From: Mallotus nudiflorus
Lineage: Eukaryota; Streptophyta; Magnoliopsida; Malpighiales; Euphorbiaceae
DNA length: 64,000 nucleotides
Direction of reading: 5' to 3'
NCBI GenBank assembly: GCA_947683625.1
Contig: CANTUR010000278.1
Coordinates: 1,320,735 to 1,384,734 of the forward strand
Positions 20,958 to 32,990 of this stretch are shown here, piece by piece. Under the pieces are notes generated by a model, which was given only the letters and a program-made list of their open reading frames with translations, made no database searches and had not been told where the DNA came from. The translations under genes were made by a program, and so were the position numbers. Position 1 is the first letter of the stretch. Each line of letters starts with the position of its first letter.

Positions 20958-23440
20958 AAATAGAATAAACATCAGTTTTGAATTAATGGGGTTTTTATCT
21001 TTTAGTTCAAAAATTAATATATGTGATGTATCTAAATCGTATAAAAAAGAAATAATATTTGAGAAGCCTACATTTCTTGAATTTTGATGAAACTAAAAGC
21101 AAATGAAAGTTGAACTATAGCAAATTAAAAGCATTTACAAAGATAACTTTTGAATAAATAATAATAGAACCATTAGTTAGAAAATACTTACAAATTTGAA
21201 ATTAATCCTTTTATAGTTTCACATAGAGGAGGACAGTGAAAAACACTGAGCAAGATGTGCAGTGCTGGCAAGAAATCCCATCAAGACTCTAGGATGCTTT
21301 AGAAGCACAAGATAGAACACTACTATAATTTCTCTTACTACTCATTTAGGTAAATTACCTAATCATACATTCCATCAAAAACCATAAAATAAACAACTAC
21401 ACAGAAAATAAATAAGAAATTCATAAATAAAATTAGAAAAAAAATAATTGAACTTAATTAATATGTTTCAGCATTATCTCAGCCTCCAAACAAGAGAAAA
21501 TACACACCTAAAAAGGAGGAAGAAGAAGCCATTTCTACAAGAAAGCATTAAAGTGAAATAGTACCCGCATAGATAGAAAATAAAATAAAGATTTCTAATT
21601 TATTAGTTAGATTTATCAACTTTAGAATAGTTAGAGTTCATGTAATTACTAAATATTGGGTGCTTTAAATGAAAAAAGTTTCTTTTACATAAATATACGT
21701 TTAAACATAAAATTTTTAAGGAAAAGAAATTGTTTATTGTGATGGATACAATTTGATGGTTCTATTTCTGAACTTGGCTATAGGAAGATTAGAAGGCATG
21801 TATAAGGATGAGAAAGGCATATAGGGAAATTTGGGACATGCCAAATCCACTAAAAGGTGCCATAACTTTTAGATTCCAAGTGAGTAAGATGTAGGGCAAA
21901 GATGGGTATAGGTTTATAAATGCTATTCCAAGTGAATTGAAAGTTGGAGTTGCTTATGATTTTGCCATTCTGATCTCTTAAATTACAAAAAAGGAAAAAA
22001 GTGCTATGTGGGATTTTGATTCCTAATTTTAGTAACAGTATATTGTTGGCATTAGTTTTGCATGTCTTTATATGCTTTGTAATCCAATAAGCAAAAAAAC
22101 ATGTTTAATTGAAAACATGATCCCATAATATGTTTGAAATACATAAATAATCTATCTTTATATGAATAAATATTCATACTCTTTTGTTGTATACAAATAA
22201 AGAACTTTTTGTTATCGGAATCAACAATGATGAATCATTATAATTTGTACAATTTTTTAGGAAATCAATCTCTAGTATATTATACATGGATAACTGGGTT
22301 CTATAAGATGTGATAATAAGTTCCAACAATAATAATGAGCCACTATATTCCAACTAAAGCTTTAGGAAATCAATCTCTAGCATAACATGATTTGCGGATC
22401 TTGTAATCATATGATCATTTAATGGCATTTATTTATTAGTGTACATTGATAAAAAAAAAAAAGACAAAATAATCAATATGTAGTAACATTAGTCTAAAAG
22501 AAGAAAAGATAAACTTTTTTGAACTGCTAAAGCAATCATATGAAAGTAAGATCACAAAACAATGAGAGAAAAAATACAAATAAAGAAAATAGTAGAATAA
22601 CATATAATTTCATAGCTTTTGGTTTCTATTTTTACTGTGGAGAGTTTGAGACTTACATGGCATCTACAAAACCCTAAAACAACAAACAAAACATTTCTCA
22701 AAATGACTTTAAGCTACATGACTACTAACTTGTTAGCAAACTATTTCTCCAACTTGGATTTAAAAAATAACCTGGTTATTGTCATGATTAGGCTAGGATG
22801 CATAACTGAAACATGTGACATGATATGAATACAATCTTCTAATATGAGAAACTCCACTTTGAATAATTTATTAAAAAAATTCTAATCTCACTAACCATTG
22901 AAAACTCTAAACAAAAAAAGATATTAATTATACAGATATACACAAATTTATTAGAATTAGGATTATTAGGGTTAGGTTTTTAATGGGGGAGATTAAGGTA
23001 GTGAAAAAGACTTGGAGGATGAAGTTATGCGTAAATGTTCAATAAAAATTAAGAAATTGTAGATGCTTGCTACTATTACTGTTATTATTGTTAGTTGTAA
23101 TTAGACTTGATTTACTTAGGATATAAAATGAATCTAAACTAATTATTCAAGGAGCAGAATCAGGCAATAGTTGAGGAAAGAGGTGGACAACCATAAGGTC
23201 TTAAAAGTAGCAATTTGCCTAGGTTGGAGAATCTTGCTCAAATTGGGGTTGTGAGGAGCAGGGAGGTGTGGTGGAGGACTTTTTAGTGAGTGGAGAAAGC
23301 AGGAATTTCATTGGTTTTGGGAGGAAAAGAAAGGAAATTTTGTGTATTTGATTGATTTTTTTATTTTATCTTTTTCCTATTTAGGTTTTAGAGGGAATGA
23401 CTAAATGAAAACAAAAGTTCTCACTTTCTTCTAGTTATTT
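20958..23440. other. CACTA interior, right part: no recognisable gene
   Basis: AT-rich. An exon-like minus-strand patch near 21225-21320 is rich in codons but has no motif I know. No CACTA transposase signature was seen. Confidence 0.4.
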
Positions 23441-23617
23441 GTGACGAGAATGATCAATAAATAATGAATGGATATATTCCTAGTCGTAAAGATTTATTTT
23501 CTCTTAAGTTTAGGTGATCGTTAATAATTTAGGTCGTAATTGATATACTTATTGCGACCATTTTATACACCTTTCACAAAAATATGGTTGTTAAAGGTCA
23601 TTTTTTTTGTAGCGTTC

Positions 23618-24358
23618 AGGTTTGTATTCTTTTAGGAACACGAGAAAATAAGTAATTATTTGCTTAAGGTTGAATTTAACTCAAATATTTTGTATTAAAC
23701 TTATTAAATAATTGACATAAATCTTCCTTTTATGAAGATAAGGAAGTGATTTACTAAAGACTCCTAATTAGCTAAGGTTTCCTTCTTAAAGTAGGAAATA
23801 AGTACCTAAAACTAATGCAAACTTATCCTACCTTAATAAAAACTTATCCTAATTGACTTAGGCAAACTTTAAGATGGTTTAAGGCCTCTAAACAAATATA
23901 AATGCTAATGAAAATGAATTCTAATCAAATGATTAAGGCCCGAACATGATTTGGCCCAAAATAATCTTAAAATAAGCCTTAAACAAGTCTATCCATAATC
24001 ATAAAAAATTTAGACTTCCAATATGTTGAATAAATCCCATGTAGCTTCAATTTGACTTCCACAAAAGCCATTAAAATGAATTGAATGTTCATGTGCTTGA
24101 TTAGCCTAAATATTGTTCATAATACCTTGTAAAGCCTCCTCAAACTTATTTACATGCAATATCTCTTTAAACCTCTTTGCATGCAATATAGTTATTAGGC
24201 CTTAAGGTAGCTTTAAATCATCATTCAAAGCATTATCTTTATGATTCAAACAAGGTCTATCCAACTTTAACTTAGCTTCATGTGATCCATTATCTTCAAT
24301 ATGATCCTTTTGATCCATTCGAGTTATTAGTTGAATTGCCTCCATGTGATTCATATCA
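23618..24358 (-). repeat. Second part of the 5' LTR of the deleted gypsy element
   Basis: Resumes the LTR after the CACTA element and its TTC duplicate and matches 7390-8069. Ends ATCA at 24355-24358. Confidence 0.8.
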
Positions 24359-24749
24359 TATATGAATTACATTAAAGTTGAAAAAATAAAAAAAAATTAA
24401 ATTAATAATTAATTTTAACAAAGTTTGAATTAAAAAATAAATCTAAAAAATAAGAAATCATAATTCACTTGAGATAAATTATTAAAAAATTAAAAGTTTG
24501 AAATAATAGATTAAATTAGAAAAATAAAATGAAAAAATTAAGGGCTTGAACTTAATTTTCTTATAAAAATTAAGTGGCCTACGTATCCTCTTGGGGTTTA
24601 GGGGAATCAAAGCCTACATAGTTCTCTTACTTTTTTTTGAAATTTATTGACCCCTTTACCCTTTGCCTTATAAATTTAATCACTTCCTACATTAGAAGTT
24701 AAAGTTATTATTCGTCAAGTTGTGAAGTCGAATAAATCTCCATTTTCTT

Positions 24750-25810
24750 CTCTTTCAATTTATTATTGATGATTCGGGAGAAAAGATCGAGTCTCAATCA
24801 AAATAGATCCCCCTACACTAAATGCTTGTTCAATGGCAATCGTTGAAATTGAACTTGAAAAATTTTGTTTAGCAATTAGAGTAAAGACTAGAAATGTATT
24901 TTGGGGTTAAATCCACAATTTAAGGATGGGAAAATCTTTACTTGATTTGGTATCACCAAACTCGCAAAATAGCTGTTAAATAAATATCAAGTTCAAATGA
25001 TGAACTTGATGATCCTCAAAGTCTTTTTAGTCTTTGCGTCATAACACAATCACTCATACTAATTTTCATTTGTTCAAACTTGGCTAGTAGTAGTAAAAGA
25101 AGAAGACATAAAACTATAAGGTGTAGAACTAGAAGTAGAAATATTAACATAATCTTTACATTCATTAAATAATTATATCATTATTCTTCTAACATTATTA
25201 ATTATTAAATCAATATCATTATCATTATTATCTGTAAGACCTAAGCGTCCATAATATACATTTAAATTATATAACCCATCTAATTTATAATTAGGATAAA
25301 AAAAAATACATGCAATAAGATTAATTAATGGAATAAATTTAAAATTATTTAACCATTTTATTTTTATTAACAAAATTGATTCTTTTTTAAAAAATATCAT
25401 TTTCATGTTCTTGTAATGCACCAACTATATTAATGCATTCAATTAATAATAAATGAGATGTAGGATTATAAACACCACTTAAAACATATGTTGCATTATT
25501 AAGAACTTTTAAAATATCTAAACATTTTATGCAAACTTTCTAATTTCGTGGATATAAATTAATTTGACTCATTATTGGAATATAAATTAATTTGACTCAT
25601 TATTGGAAATAAATGTATATAATAAATCTCTATATCCTTATGACTCCTTTAATAATTCGTAAGTATTACCCAGAAAAATAATTCATAAGTTGAATTCCAA
25701 CGAGTCAGAACTTCTCTTGGGAATTTTTTAGTCTTTTACCATTTTGTTTGCAAAATTTTTTCCAAGATTTCATAACTTATGAATGTGTCCATAAAAATAA
25801 AATTTCTTTT
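24750..25810 (-). pseudogene. hAT element A transposase, decayed
   Basis: On the minus strand, from high to low coordinates, come: a 'F-P-R-E-x-x-T-R-W-N-S-T-Y' segment (about 25674-25730) diagnostic of hAT transposases; an 'N-A-T-Y-V-L-S-G-V-Y-N-P-T' helix (about 25440-25500); an RNase H-fold region with 'F-Y-P-N-Y-K-L' in place of the usual D-P-R-Y-K; and the C-terminal dimerisation helix with 'A-F-S-V-G-G' (about 24770-24830). Several stops and shifts break it, and the N-terminal BED zinc finger is missing because MULE sequence begins near 25880. In an active element it would cut and paste the transposon. Confidence 0.75.
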
Positions 25811-25879
25811 TAATAGGTGATAGGAGCACATCCAAAGATTTTAAAGTCTTTGCATAATTATTTAGCGATAGTGAAAGTT

Positions 25880-26835
25880 TGTTTGTAGAAAGTTTAGATA
25901 GAGATGTGGATGGCGATAAAGAAAGTTCATTTGTTGATGTTCAACCTTCAACAAATAATTTTAATACCAAAATAGGTCTTTAACTAGGTATGTCTTTTCA
26001 AGTTTGGATAGCTTGTTTAAAGCATATCAAGAGCATTTGAAAGGATTCTCTATGGTAAAGAGATGAGGAAAAAAGAGTGATGATGGTGCTAGAAAGTACT
26101 AGACAATCAGTTATGATACAAATAGAAAAATGGATGCAAAAAAGAAAACTAAAAGGTTAAGCTGCCTGCATATATAAATATTGTGAGGAGAGATAAGGTT
26201 TGGGTGTTAGTTCAGTTAAAAATGACATAACCATGAGCTAATTTTGGATATGAGTAGATTAAAACCTGGTCACAAAAAACTAAGTCCCAACATGAAAAGA
26301 TTGTTTATAGCAAATGATATTAATGGCATTAGACCCTGCAAAAGTTTTAAAATTTTAGAAATATATGTGGGGGTGTAGAGAATTTAGGGTGTATACTAAA
26401 GGATCGCAGGAATTTCTTTGAGAGTCAAAAGAGTATGAGGATAGGTAAGGGGGACACCATGACTATTTAAGAGCTATTTGTTAGGATGCAACAACAATAT
26501 AGGGAATTCTTCTATTCAGTAGACATGGATGATGAGGCAAACTCATGAATGTATTTGGATTCATCCTCATAATAAAACTACATACAAGAAATTCCATGAT
26601 GTTGTTACATTTGACACCATATATCTTGTTAACCGTTACAAGACGTCATTTACTACTATGGTTGGCATGAACCTGCATAGGCAATTTATCATGTTTGGAT
26701 GTGCTTTGGTTTTTCATGAAGATATTAAATCATTCAAAGGAATTTTCTCAATATGGCTAGCTGTTATAGGTAATATATATCCAACCATAATAATTATCAG
26801 TGTGAGAGTATAAAGTGAGTTGTCATGGAACTAAT
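25880..26835 (+). pseudogene. FAR1-type MULE transposase, N-terminal half
   Basis: A FAR1 DNA-binding region (about 25980-26240) ends in an H-N-H-E-L motif (26226-26240), which supplies zinc-binding His residues in this WRKY-GCM1-like fold. It is followed by the usual 'K-R-L-x-I-A-N-D-x-x-G-I' segment (about 26300) and the MULE catalytic core: 'V-V-T-F-D-T' with the first Asp at 26613-26615, then a conserved 'F-G-C-A-L' strand and 'S-F-K-x-x-F-x-x-W-L'. Stops and at least two frameshifts are present. Related domesticated proteins (FHY3/FAR1) are light-signalling transcription factors, but the surroundings argue for a transposon copy. Confidence 0.7.
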
Positions 26836-29800
26836 TAGGAGTGTGCAAGAACTGACTAAGCTAAAGTTCTTAAACCAAATTAAACCATTCAGAGTAATCA
26901 GCTTGGTTGGTTAGTGATGCAACGGTTGATTCAGTGGACATATGGAGAAAGAGCAGTCTTCAGTTTTGGTTCTGTATATATAGCCAAATCGACATCGTTT
27001 AATTCTAAACCCTACCTATATAAGCATCATAAACTAACCCTAGCCCTAATTTTATCACTTCTCTTATCTCTCTCGTTGCCTCCCATCTTCTTCTCTTTAG
27101 TTCTTTATCGAATCTTCTTCTTATCCTCTTTGGTCCAGAACTATAAATGCCCCCTATTTCTTCTTTTTTTCTTTCATTACAACTAATCTATATTTAATTT
27201 AATCTTTCTCTTCTTTTATATACTTAGATCATAATGACTCGAGTGATAGAGACCTATTCAATTTGCTTTATTTTATCAAGTTTTCAATGGTTTTTTTTAT
27301 TTTTTGCACTCTTAAACTCGATTACATTGAGTCCTCATGCTGAAATGTTTTTCTTATCATTCATGCGATAAGATCTAAAATGGTAAAGTCTGTGTTCTAT
27401 GGTTTGATTTTGAGGGTTTATTATCGATTAACAGACATGCATGTAGTTTTTTTTTCTTTTAAATAATATTTTTATGGTTTGATTTTAAGTTATATATAAC
27501 TAATTATTTATAGATCTAAATTTTTTTAATTTGTACAAACATTCTATTATTTGATTTGAAGAAAAAATTTTATTTTTTAAAAAATAAATGATCTTTTGTC
27601 AAATAAAATACATTCATGTTACTTTTTTTTGTAAAACATTTTATTTTATTATGATTTTGAGTTAAAATAAAATAAAACATTTTATTTTATTTTTGGATCT
27701 ACTATATTGTGAGAAAAATTTTATATTTTTGTGTACATTTAGAAAATTTAATAAAAAAAAGTTGATTTTTTTTAATCATTATATGTAGTGTCATTTTTAT
27801 GTTATATGATGATGTTGTTAAAATAATTGTTTGTTTATTTGTTTCAATTTTAAGTTATTAAATAGATGGAAGTAATGAATTGGGTGGAAGCAATTTGCTT
27901 CATTGAATCACAAATATATGATCTCTTTTGAGTGCAAAATAAAAAAAAAAGGATGGAAGAAATTGGCTATTTAGGTCATTATGATTCATTGTGAATCTGG
28001 TTTTTAAGACTGTGTATGGCTACTGAATATCAAAACATAAAAATTTAAAGGTAGTAACTAGAAATAATTTTTTTTCCATACATTTATATTTGTTTAACTA
28101 TCTTGTTTATGTGTATTGTGTCACTAATTGGTGCTTCTTATTTTCTTAATTTTTTTAAGATGGACCATGATAGTGGCAATACTCCTACCACTGGTGACCT
28201 TGACCCTATCTCTGTAAGTAATTTAAGGGTGGAAGCAATCGCTTAGACATAACTAGAGACACATAATGCCTCTATTGAGACTGAAAAGTAGCCTAAGCCT
28301 ACTAAAAAAAACAAAAGCCTAAAAATCCAGAGCAAAATGCTGGGAGCATTTTATGAAAAGAAAGGATGAGGCGAGGGGCCAAATTGCCAAGTGCAAATGT
28401 TATGGTCAAATCTTATATGCTGACACTAAAAAATTGGCACATCTAGTCTTAGAAATCATGTGTTGACTTGCTTAAAAATTCCATATAGTTTTGCATTTGG
28501 TGTTTCTAAATCATAAACTTCATACTTAAGAATACTATGCACATTAAATTTTTACCAAAAAGCCATTCGTACAGCACTTGCACATATGTTGATTATTGAT
28601 GAATTGCCCTTCAAATTTGTTGAAGGTGAAGACTTTAAAAATTTTTATGGCATCTTGTTGCCTTAGGTTTAAAATTCCATCTAGATGGATAGTTTACAGA
28701 GACTGTTACTCCATCTATCTAGATGAAATGGTGAAGCTCAAATCTTTAATACACCCTCAGTCTTATAGAATCAACATTACATCTTATTCATGGACTTCCA
28801 TTTAAAGACTAAATTATATGTGTGTTACTACCCATTTCATTGACATTGAATGGAAGTTGCAAAAAAGGATTCTCTCTTGGTGCCTATTACTTCCCATAAG
28901 TAAGAACATATAACTGAGGCCCTTGAAAATTGTTTGCTTGATTGGGGCTTCAAATTTGTGTTTTATGTGACTGTTGATAATGCTTCTTCGAATGATAGTA
29001 CTATCAATTATTTTTAAAAGAAGCTTATGTCATAGGGTACTTGCTCTTCTATTATATTAAAATTTGTACATATGAGGTGTATAGCTCATATTTTGAATCT
29101 TGTTGTTAATGATGGCTTAAAAGCCTCAAAGTCTGTGAAAAATATTAGAGAAGTCATTAGGTATATCAGAAATTCACCTCTAATACTTAGAAAATTTAAA
29201 GAAATCTTTGATTTTATAGGGATTTCATGTCAGTTTGCTTTATCTCCAGATGTTCCACTCAGTGGAACTCTACTTATCTCATATTTAAAATTGCTTGTTT
29301 GTATGAGAGAGATTTTAATAAGTATGAGGATCAAGAGATTTCTTTTAAGGCAGACTTAAAGTAGGATATGGTTGACTTCTTTGATTGACATTATGCTAAT
29401 AAAATTATTGATATGCTGAAGTTATTTTATGAAATGACTCTAAGAATATTTGGTTCTCTCTATGTGGCAATCTTTATCTAATATAATTATTGTTTCCATG
29501 GGACTTTAAATGAAATCAAAACTTGAAAAATACTAGGGTGACCCTAAGAAAAAGAACACTCTAATATTCTTGGCCAATATTTTTAACCTCGGGATAAGCT
29601 AAAGTATATGGAATTCTCACTTAAGTATATGTATGGTGATGATACTAGCCACATGTTGTATAACATTTTCAAATCTTATCTTTATCTTTTGTTTGATGAG
29701 TATATGAAGTTGTATGGTTTTGATTATGGTAAAAGCCAGTATGAGGCCCCTTCTTTTTTTGATTTTTCTGTTCCTAAAGCTGGGAAATCTATATTGCTTT

Positions 29801-31319
29801 TAAAAGCAAAATTTAGAAAGCAAAAAATGAAATTTGGTGGAAGTTTTGGCAATAAAAAGTCTGAATTAGAAATTTATCTATATGAGGATATTATAGATGA
29901 TAGGGATTCTTTTGATGTTTTGTATTAATTAAAACTTAATTCTAAAAGGTTTCTCATCCTTTCTCATAGGGTACATGATGTGCTTATTGTCCCTATTTCA
30001 ACTATGGCTTTTGAAAGTACTTTTAGCACTGGTGGGCATGTTCTTGATGTATTCAGAAGTTCTCTTACTCCTAAGATTATTTAGGCCTTAATATGCACTT
30101 TAGATTAGCTCAAAATGGCTAATAAGCCAATATGTGTTGAGGAGACTATTGATGAATTAGAAATTTTAAAAAAGGTAATATAAACTCATATTTGTTTAAT
30201 TTTTTATTTTTGGATTTATATTTTTTTACTATAACTGCTACTAATTATTTTATCTTTTTTTAACAGAGCTACCTAAACAAACAGACATTGGCCCTTTAAC
30301 TTCAAATGTAGTTTAATTACATTAATCTAACACTTCTTAATAAATTTTATTATTTGATTTAATTTACTTTATTTGTTTGCAATGTTGTGAATTTGTGCTT
30401 CATTACCTGAATACCAATCTACATGTGCCTTATAGCCTAATCAATTGCTTGCTTGTTACTTGGCTACCTATCCCTGCTTTTTGCTTTTGAATATACTGTC
30501 ATTTTTGTGACTGTGCACACATTATGACCAACTTGATATGCCTTTGTCTTTGGGTTGAGGTGCCAGTGTTGTTATTATTGTGCCTATTATTGTGTCTATG
30601 CCTATGCATTTGTTTGATGTGATGATGATGCTTCCACCCTTATGTATTATGATCTACCAGAGTGTTTACTTAAGTTTCTTTAATGGCTTACTTTTTATTA
30701 ACTATCAAAAATGTGGTTTTATTCTTAGATTGACTGATACATACTAATTATGAGCCTCATTTGAATTTTGCTCTTACAGTGTTGTTTTCCATTCTAAGCC
30801 TCACTTGGATTTTATTTTTATTTGTTCTTGTAGGAGATCACTTGGTTTTAGAGAGGCAAACACATTTAAGTCAACAATACACTTCTTCAGCTTGTGCCTA
30901 TTAAATTTTTTATACAATACATGGCACATTCTTTTTTTATATTGCATACTTCTTTTATGTATTTCTATAGGGTCATTCTTTTTATTAGCAATTTTTTTGT
31001 AAATGACATTATAGTTAATAGGCCTTAAATGGTCTATGGGAAAAATTCATTTTTGTACATGTATTTTACATTTTGTACATAAAATTAATGAATTCAGTTA
31101 TGAAAGTTTATATATTATCTTTGGGCTTTCAATTTTTAAGTCAGTCCATATGGAGCCTAACCTGATGAACAAAACAGAAATAATCACAATTTTCTTAGTA
31201 ACTGAACATTCGGTTAACATACTTTTTTCAATTCGGTCCCTAAATTACCCTCTCCAAAATTGATTAGTTTTACACCCTTTACAACCGAGCCAAACTAAAC
31301 CAACCAATGCTCTATCCTC
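26836..31319 (+). mobile_element. hAT element B, 4,484 bp, with RICESLEEPER-type transposase
   Basis: It inserted into the MULE transposase. The left end is TAGGAGTGTGCA; the right end read in reverse is GAGGATAGAGCA, a short imperfect inverted repeat. Perfect 8-bp duplications GAACTAAT flank it (26828-26835 and 31320-31327), the hallmark length for hAT. Joining the flanks restores the alignment register of the MULE protein. The transposase (28160-30183) is decayed. The 5' part, 26836-28159, has CT-rich and T-rich leader sequence with no ORF; the 3' part, 30184-31319, is non-coding. Confidence 0.85.
28160..30183 (+). pseudogene. hAT element B transposase (RICESLEEPER/DAYSLEEPER family), decayed
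   Basis: The frame starts at ATG 28160 (Asp/Thr-rich N-terminus) and ends at TAA 30181-30183. A BED zinc-finger relic with C-x2-C lies near 28395-28450. The RNase H-fold part shows 'T-V-D-N-A-S-S-N-D' (about 28968-28994), the catalytic-Asp region of this family, then 'R-C-I-A-H-I-L-N-L-V-V-N-D-G-L' (29075-29119). The C-terminal dimerisation domain is well kept (about 29860-30110), with 'S-T-G-G-x-V-L-D-x-F-R-S-S-L'. More than ten stops and several frameshifts rule out function. Domain order and length match RICESLEEPER-type hAT transposases. Confidence 0.8.
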
Positions 31320-32640
31320 GAACTAATGCTCAACACTGCGCACATATTTTACATTAGTCTTACCTGTGGCATATAATATGGAAGGTACCTAAAAAATTCA
31401 AGCAAGTGAGGAATATGATAAAGTTGCATCTACATTTAAAGGTATAATATATAAGAGCTTAAAAATTGATATGTTTAAGGAAAATTGGAGCAATTTCTTG
31501 GTAAAATATGAATTGGAGAACAATGATTAACTTTCTAAGTTATACTCGAAGAGGACATATTAGGCATATGCTTACTTGAACAACCAATTTTATGTTAGAA
31601 TGGTGTTAACTCAGAGGAGTGAAAGTATGCATTTGTACTTTGATGGATACGTTCACTCAATGAGTACACTAAAGCAATTTTCAGAGCAATATGAGATTGT
31701 TATAAGCAATAAGATTTGAAGAGAGTTTGAAGTAAATTATGACATAAAAAAAACTTTATTATATGCATTTCAGATTTTAAGTGGGAGAAGGTATTCCAAA
31801 GGGCATTCACTAATGGAATGTTTCTTTAGGTGCAAGATTAAATAAAGGGAATATAGTATTATCACATTCTAGAGCCAGACTAATCATAACCTATTGTAAG
31901 TGGAATTAAAAGGCACAAAGTTTTTGAATGATCAGTGTTAAATCATTGTTATGTAAATGAATTCAAGTACATAGTAGAGAATAAGGAAAATGGAAATTAC
32001 TTAAGTTGCAATTGTAAAAAGTTTAAAACACTTAGGATTCTATGTTGCCACATATTGAAATTAATGTCTAAGAAAGATCTAAATGTGATCCATGGAAGGT
32101 ATATGCCTAATAAATAGAGAAAGGACATACATCATCACCATTCCAGGATGTTCTTCACTAGAGGTTATCCAAACATGATAGATGAGTATAAGAATTGCAT
32201 GGAACTACAAAAATCATTCAATGAGTTTGTTGATCGCAATATGGATAATAGAGGAAAATGAGAGTTTGTAAAGAAACTCTTAGAATCAATTAAAAATGAA
32301 TTGTCGAACTAAACTAGACTTATAAATGAGGGCGCTGAAGTGGCAGGTGGTATTAATAACAGTGGAGATATTGATGCTTCACCACCACTTAGGAATTTTA
32401 CTGTAATAAACACTCGTAGGAGGTGGTTGTGGAGTAAGAGGAGGAGGTTGATGTGGAAGTGGAGGAAGAGGATCTTCTACTTAGGCAAATGCAATTATTA
32501 AAAATAGCTAAGGTAGTCGAGTAACATTACATCCTAGTGAAGCAACAAGCTTTAATAATGTTTATGCACAACAATTTCAAATGTACGAATGACAAGTTCA
32601 TAATAATATTCGTTAAGTTCTTTGGTTATAGTAAGAAAAA
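31320..32640 (+). pseudogene. FAR1-type MULE transposase, C-terminal half
   Basis: It continues from the interrupted copy. Visible are 'L-W-H-I' with a following Lys/Pro stretch (about 31370-31400), a 'T-Q-R-S-E-S-M' and 'F-D-G-Y-V-H-S' block (31610-31660) highly typical of FAR1-type MULEs, and a SWIM zinc finger (C-x-C...C-x-H, about 32005-32065). A Gly/Arg-rich low-complexity end follows to about 32500. Two or more frameshifts (near 31410 and 31860) and many stops are present. The first eight bases are the hAT target duplicate. Confidence 0.7.
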
Positions 32641-32784
32641 AAAATGCTCTTATAAATAAACGAATGCCTTGAACCCTAAACATATAGTATCAATATGGAA
32701 TGACATAGTTTGACATTAGACTCAATGAATACAATTTTTAATAGTTTTTATTAGCATCACATAAATTTTTTTAAGAGATCTCGA

Positions 32785-32990
32785 TTAATTATTATCACTC
32801 AAATAATTATCACATAAAATAAATATAATATTATCACTCAAATAATTACCACATAAAATTAAAATTAATTTAATATAATATTATCACTTAAATAATTATC
32901 ACATAAAATAAAATAAATATAATATTATCACTTAAATATTATCCCCTAAATTATTATCACATAAATAAAATTATAGTAATAAAATTAAAA
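32785..32990. repeat. AT-rich minisatellite, ~50-60 bp period
   Basis: About four imperfect copies of an 'atcac(t)caaataatta' then 'cacataaaat' unit, with variable spacers. Confidence 0.65.

Larger units (their letters stand above)
9639..23614. mobile_element. CACTA (En/Spm-type) element, 13,976 bp, hosting a Tat retrotransposon
   Basis: The left end is CACTACAAGAAAATAGGCC. The right end, read on the opposite strand, is CGCTACAAAAAAAATGACC, a matching terminal inverted repeat with one change in the pentamer (CACTA to CGCTA). Perfect 3-bp target duplications TTC flank it (9636-9638, 23615-23617), and the sister LTR shows the uninterrupted site with a single TTC. Subterminal regions (9660-9890 and 23440-23590) repeat GCGACC/GGTCGC-type motifs, the probable transposase-binding array. 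Without the nested element it is about 4.6 kb. I recognise no transposase coding sequence, so it is non-autonomous or too decayed. Confidence 0.88.
7201..24358 (-). mobile_element. Internally deleted Ty3/gypsy LTR retrotransposon hosting a CACTA element in its 5' LTR
   Basis: Direct LTRs are at 7201-8069 (3' LTR) and 9445-9638 joined to 23618-24358 (5' LTR, split). Read on the minus strand each LTR begins TGAT and ends TCA. A 12/12 tRNA-Met primer site (9425-9436) follows the 5' LTR, and a purine-rich tract (8070-8085) abuts the 3' LTR. Own length without the nested insertions is about 3.2 kb. The interior holds only a gag N-terminus fused almost directly to the pol tail, so capsid, protease, RT and integrase are missing. 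Flanking pentamers (tatta and tatat) are similar but not identical. Confidence 0.75.
6946..25810 (-). mobile_element. hAT element A remnant, interrupted by the 7201-24358 LTR element
   Basis: The left terminus starts TAGGGTGGCCACAG (6946) and is followed by GAACCG/CGGTTC-like subterminal motifs common in hAT elements. A decayed minus-strand hAT transposase lies at 24750-25810 on the far side of the LTR insertion. Its 3' end faces this terminus, so 6946-7200 and 24359-24750 together look like the 3' part of one element. The other terminus is lost where MULE sequence begins near 25880. No matching 8-bp duplication can be checked. That both parts belong to one element is inferred. Confidence 0.5.
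25880..32640 (+). mobile_element. FAR1/FHY3-type MULE remnant, interrupted by hAT element B
   Basis: Two plus-strand coding blocks (25880-26827 and 31328-32640) are the N- and C-terminal halves of one FAR1-type Mutator-like transposase. The hAT element 26836-31319 and its 8-bp duplicate separate them. Terminal repeats were not identified on either side. The left edge abuts hAT A sequence, so one of the two has inserted into or truncated the other. Confidence 0.65.

Noticed and set aside
25880..32640. Domesticated FHY3/FAR1 light-signalling gene
   Set aside because: MULE-type catalytic residues, many stops, and a transposon insertion through the coding sequence argue for a dead transposase.
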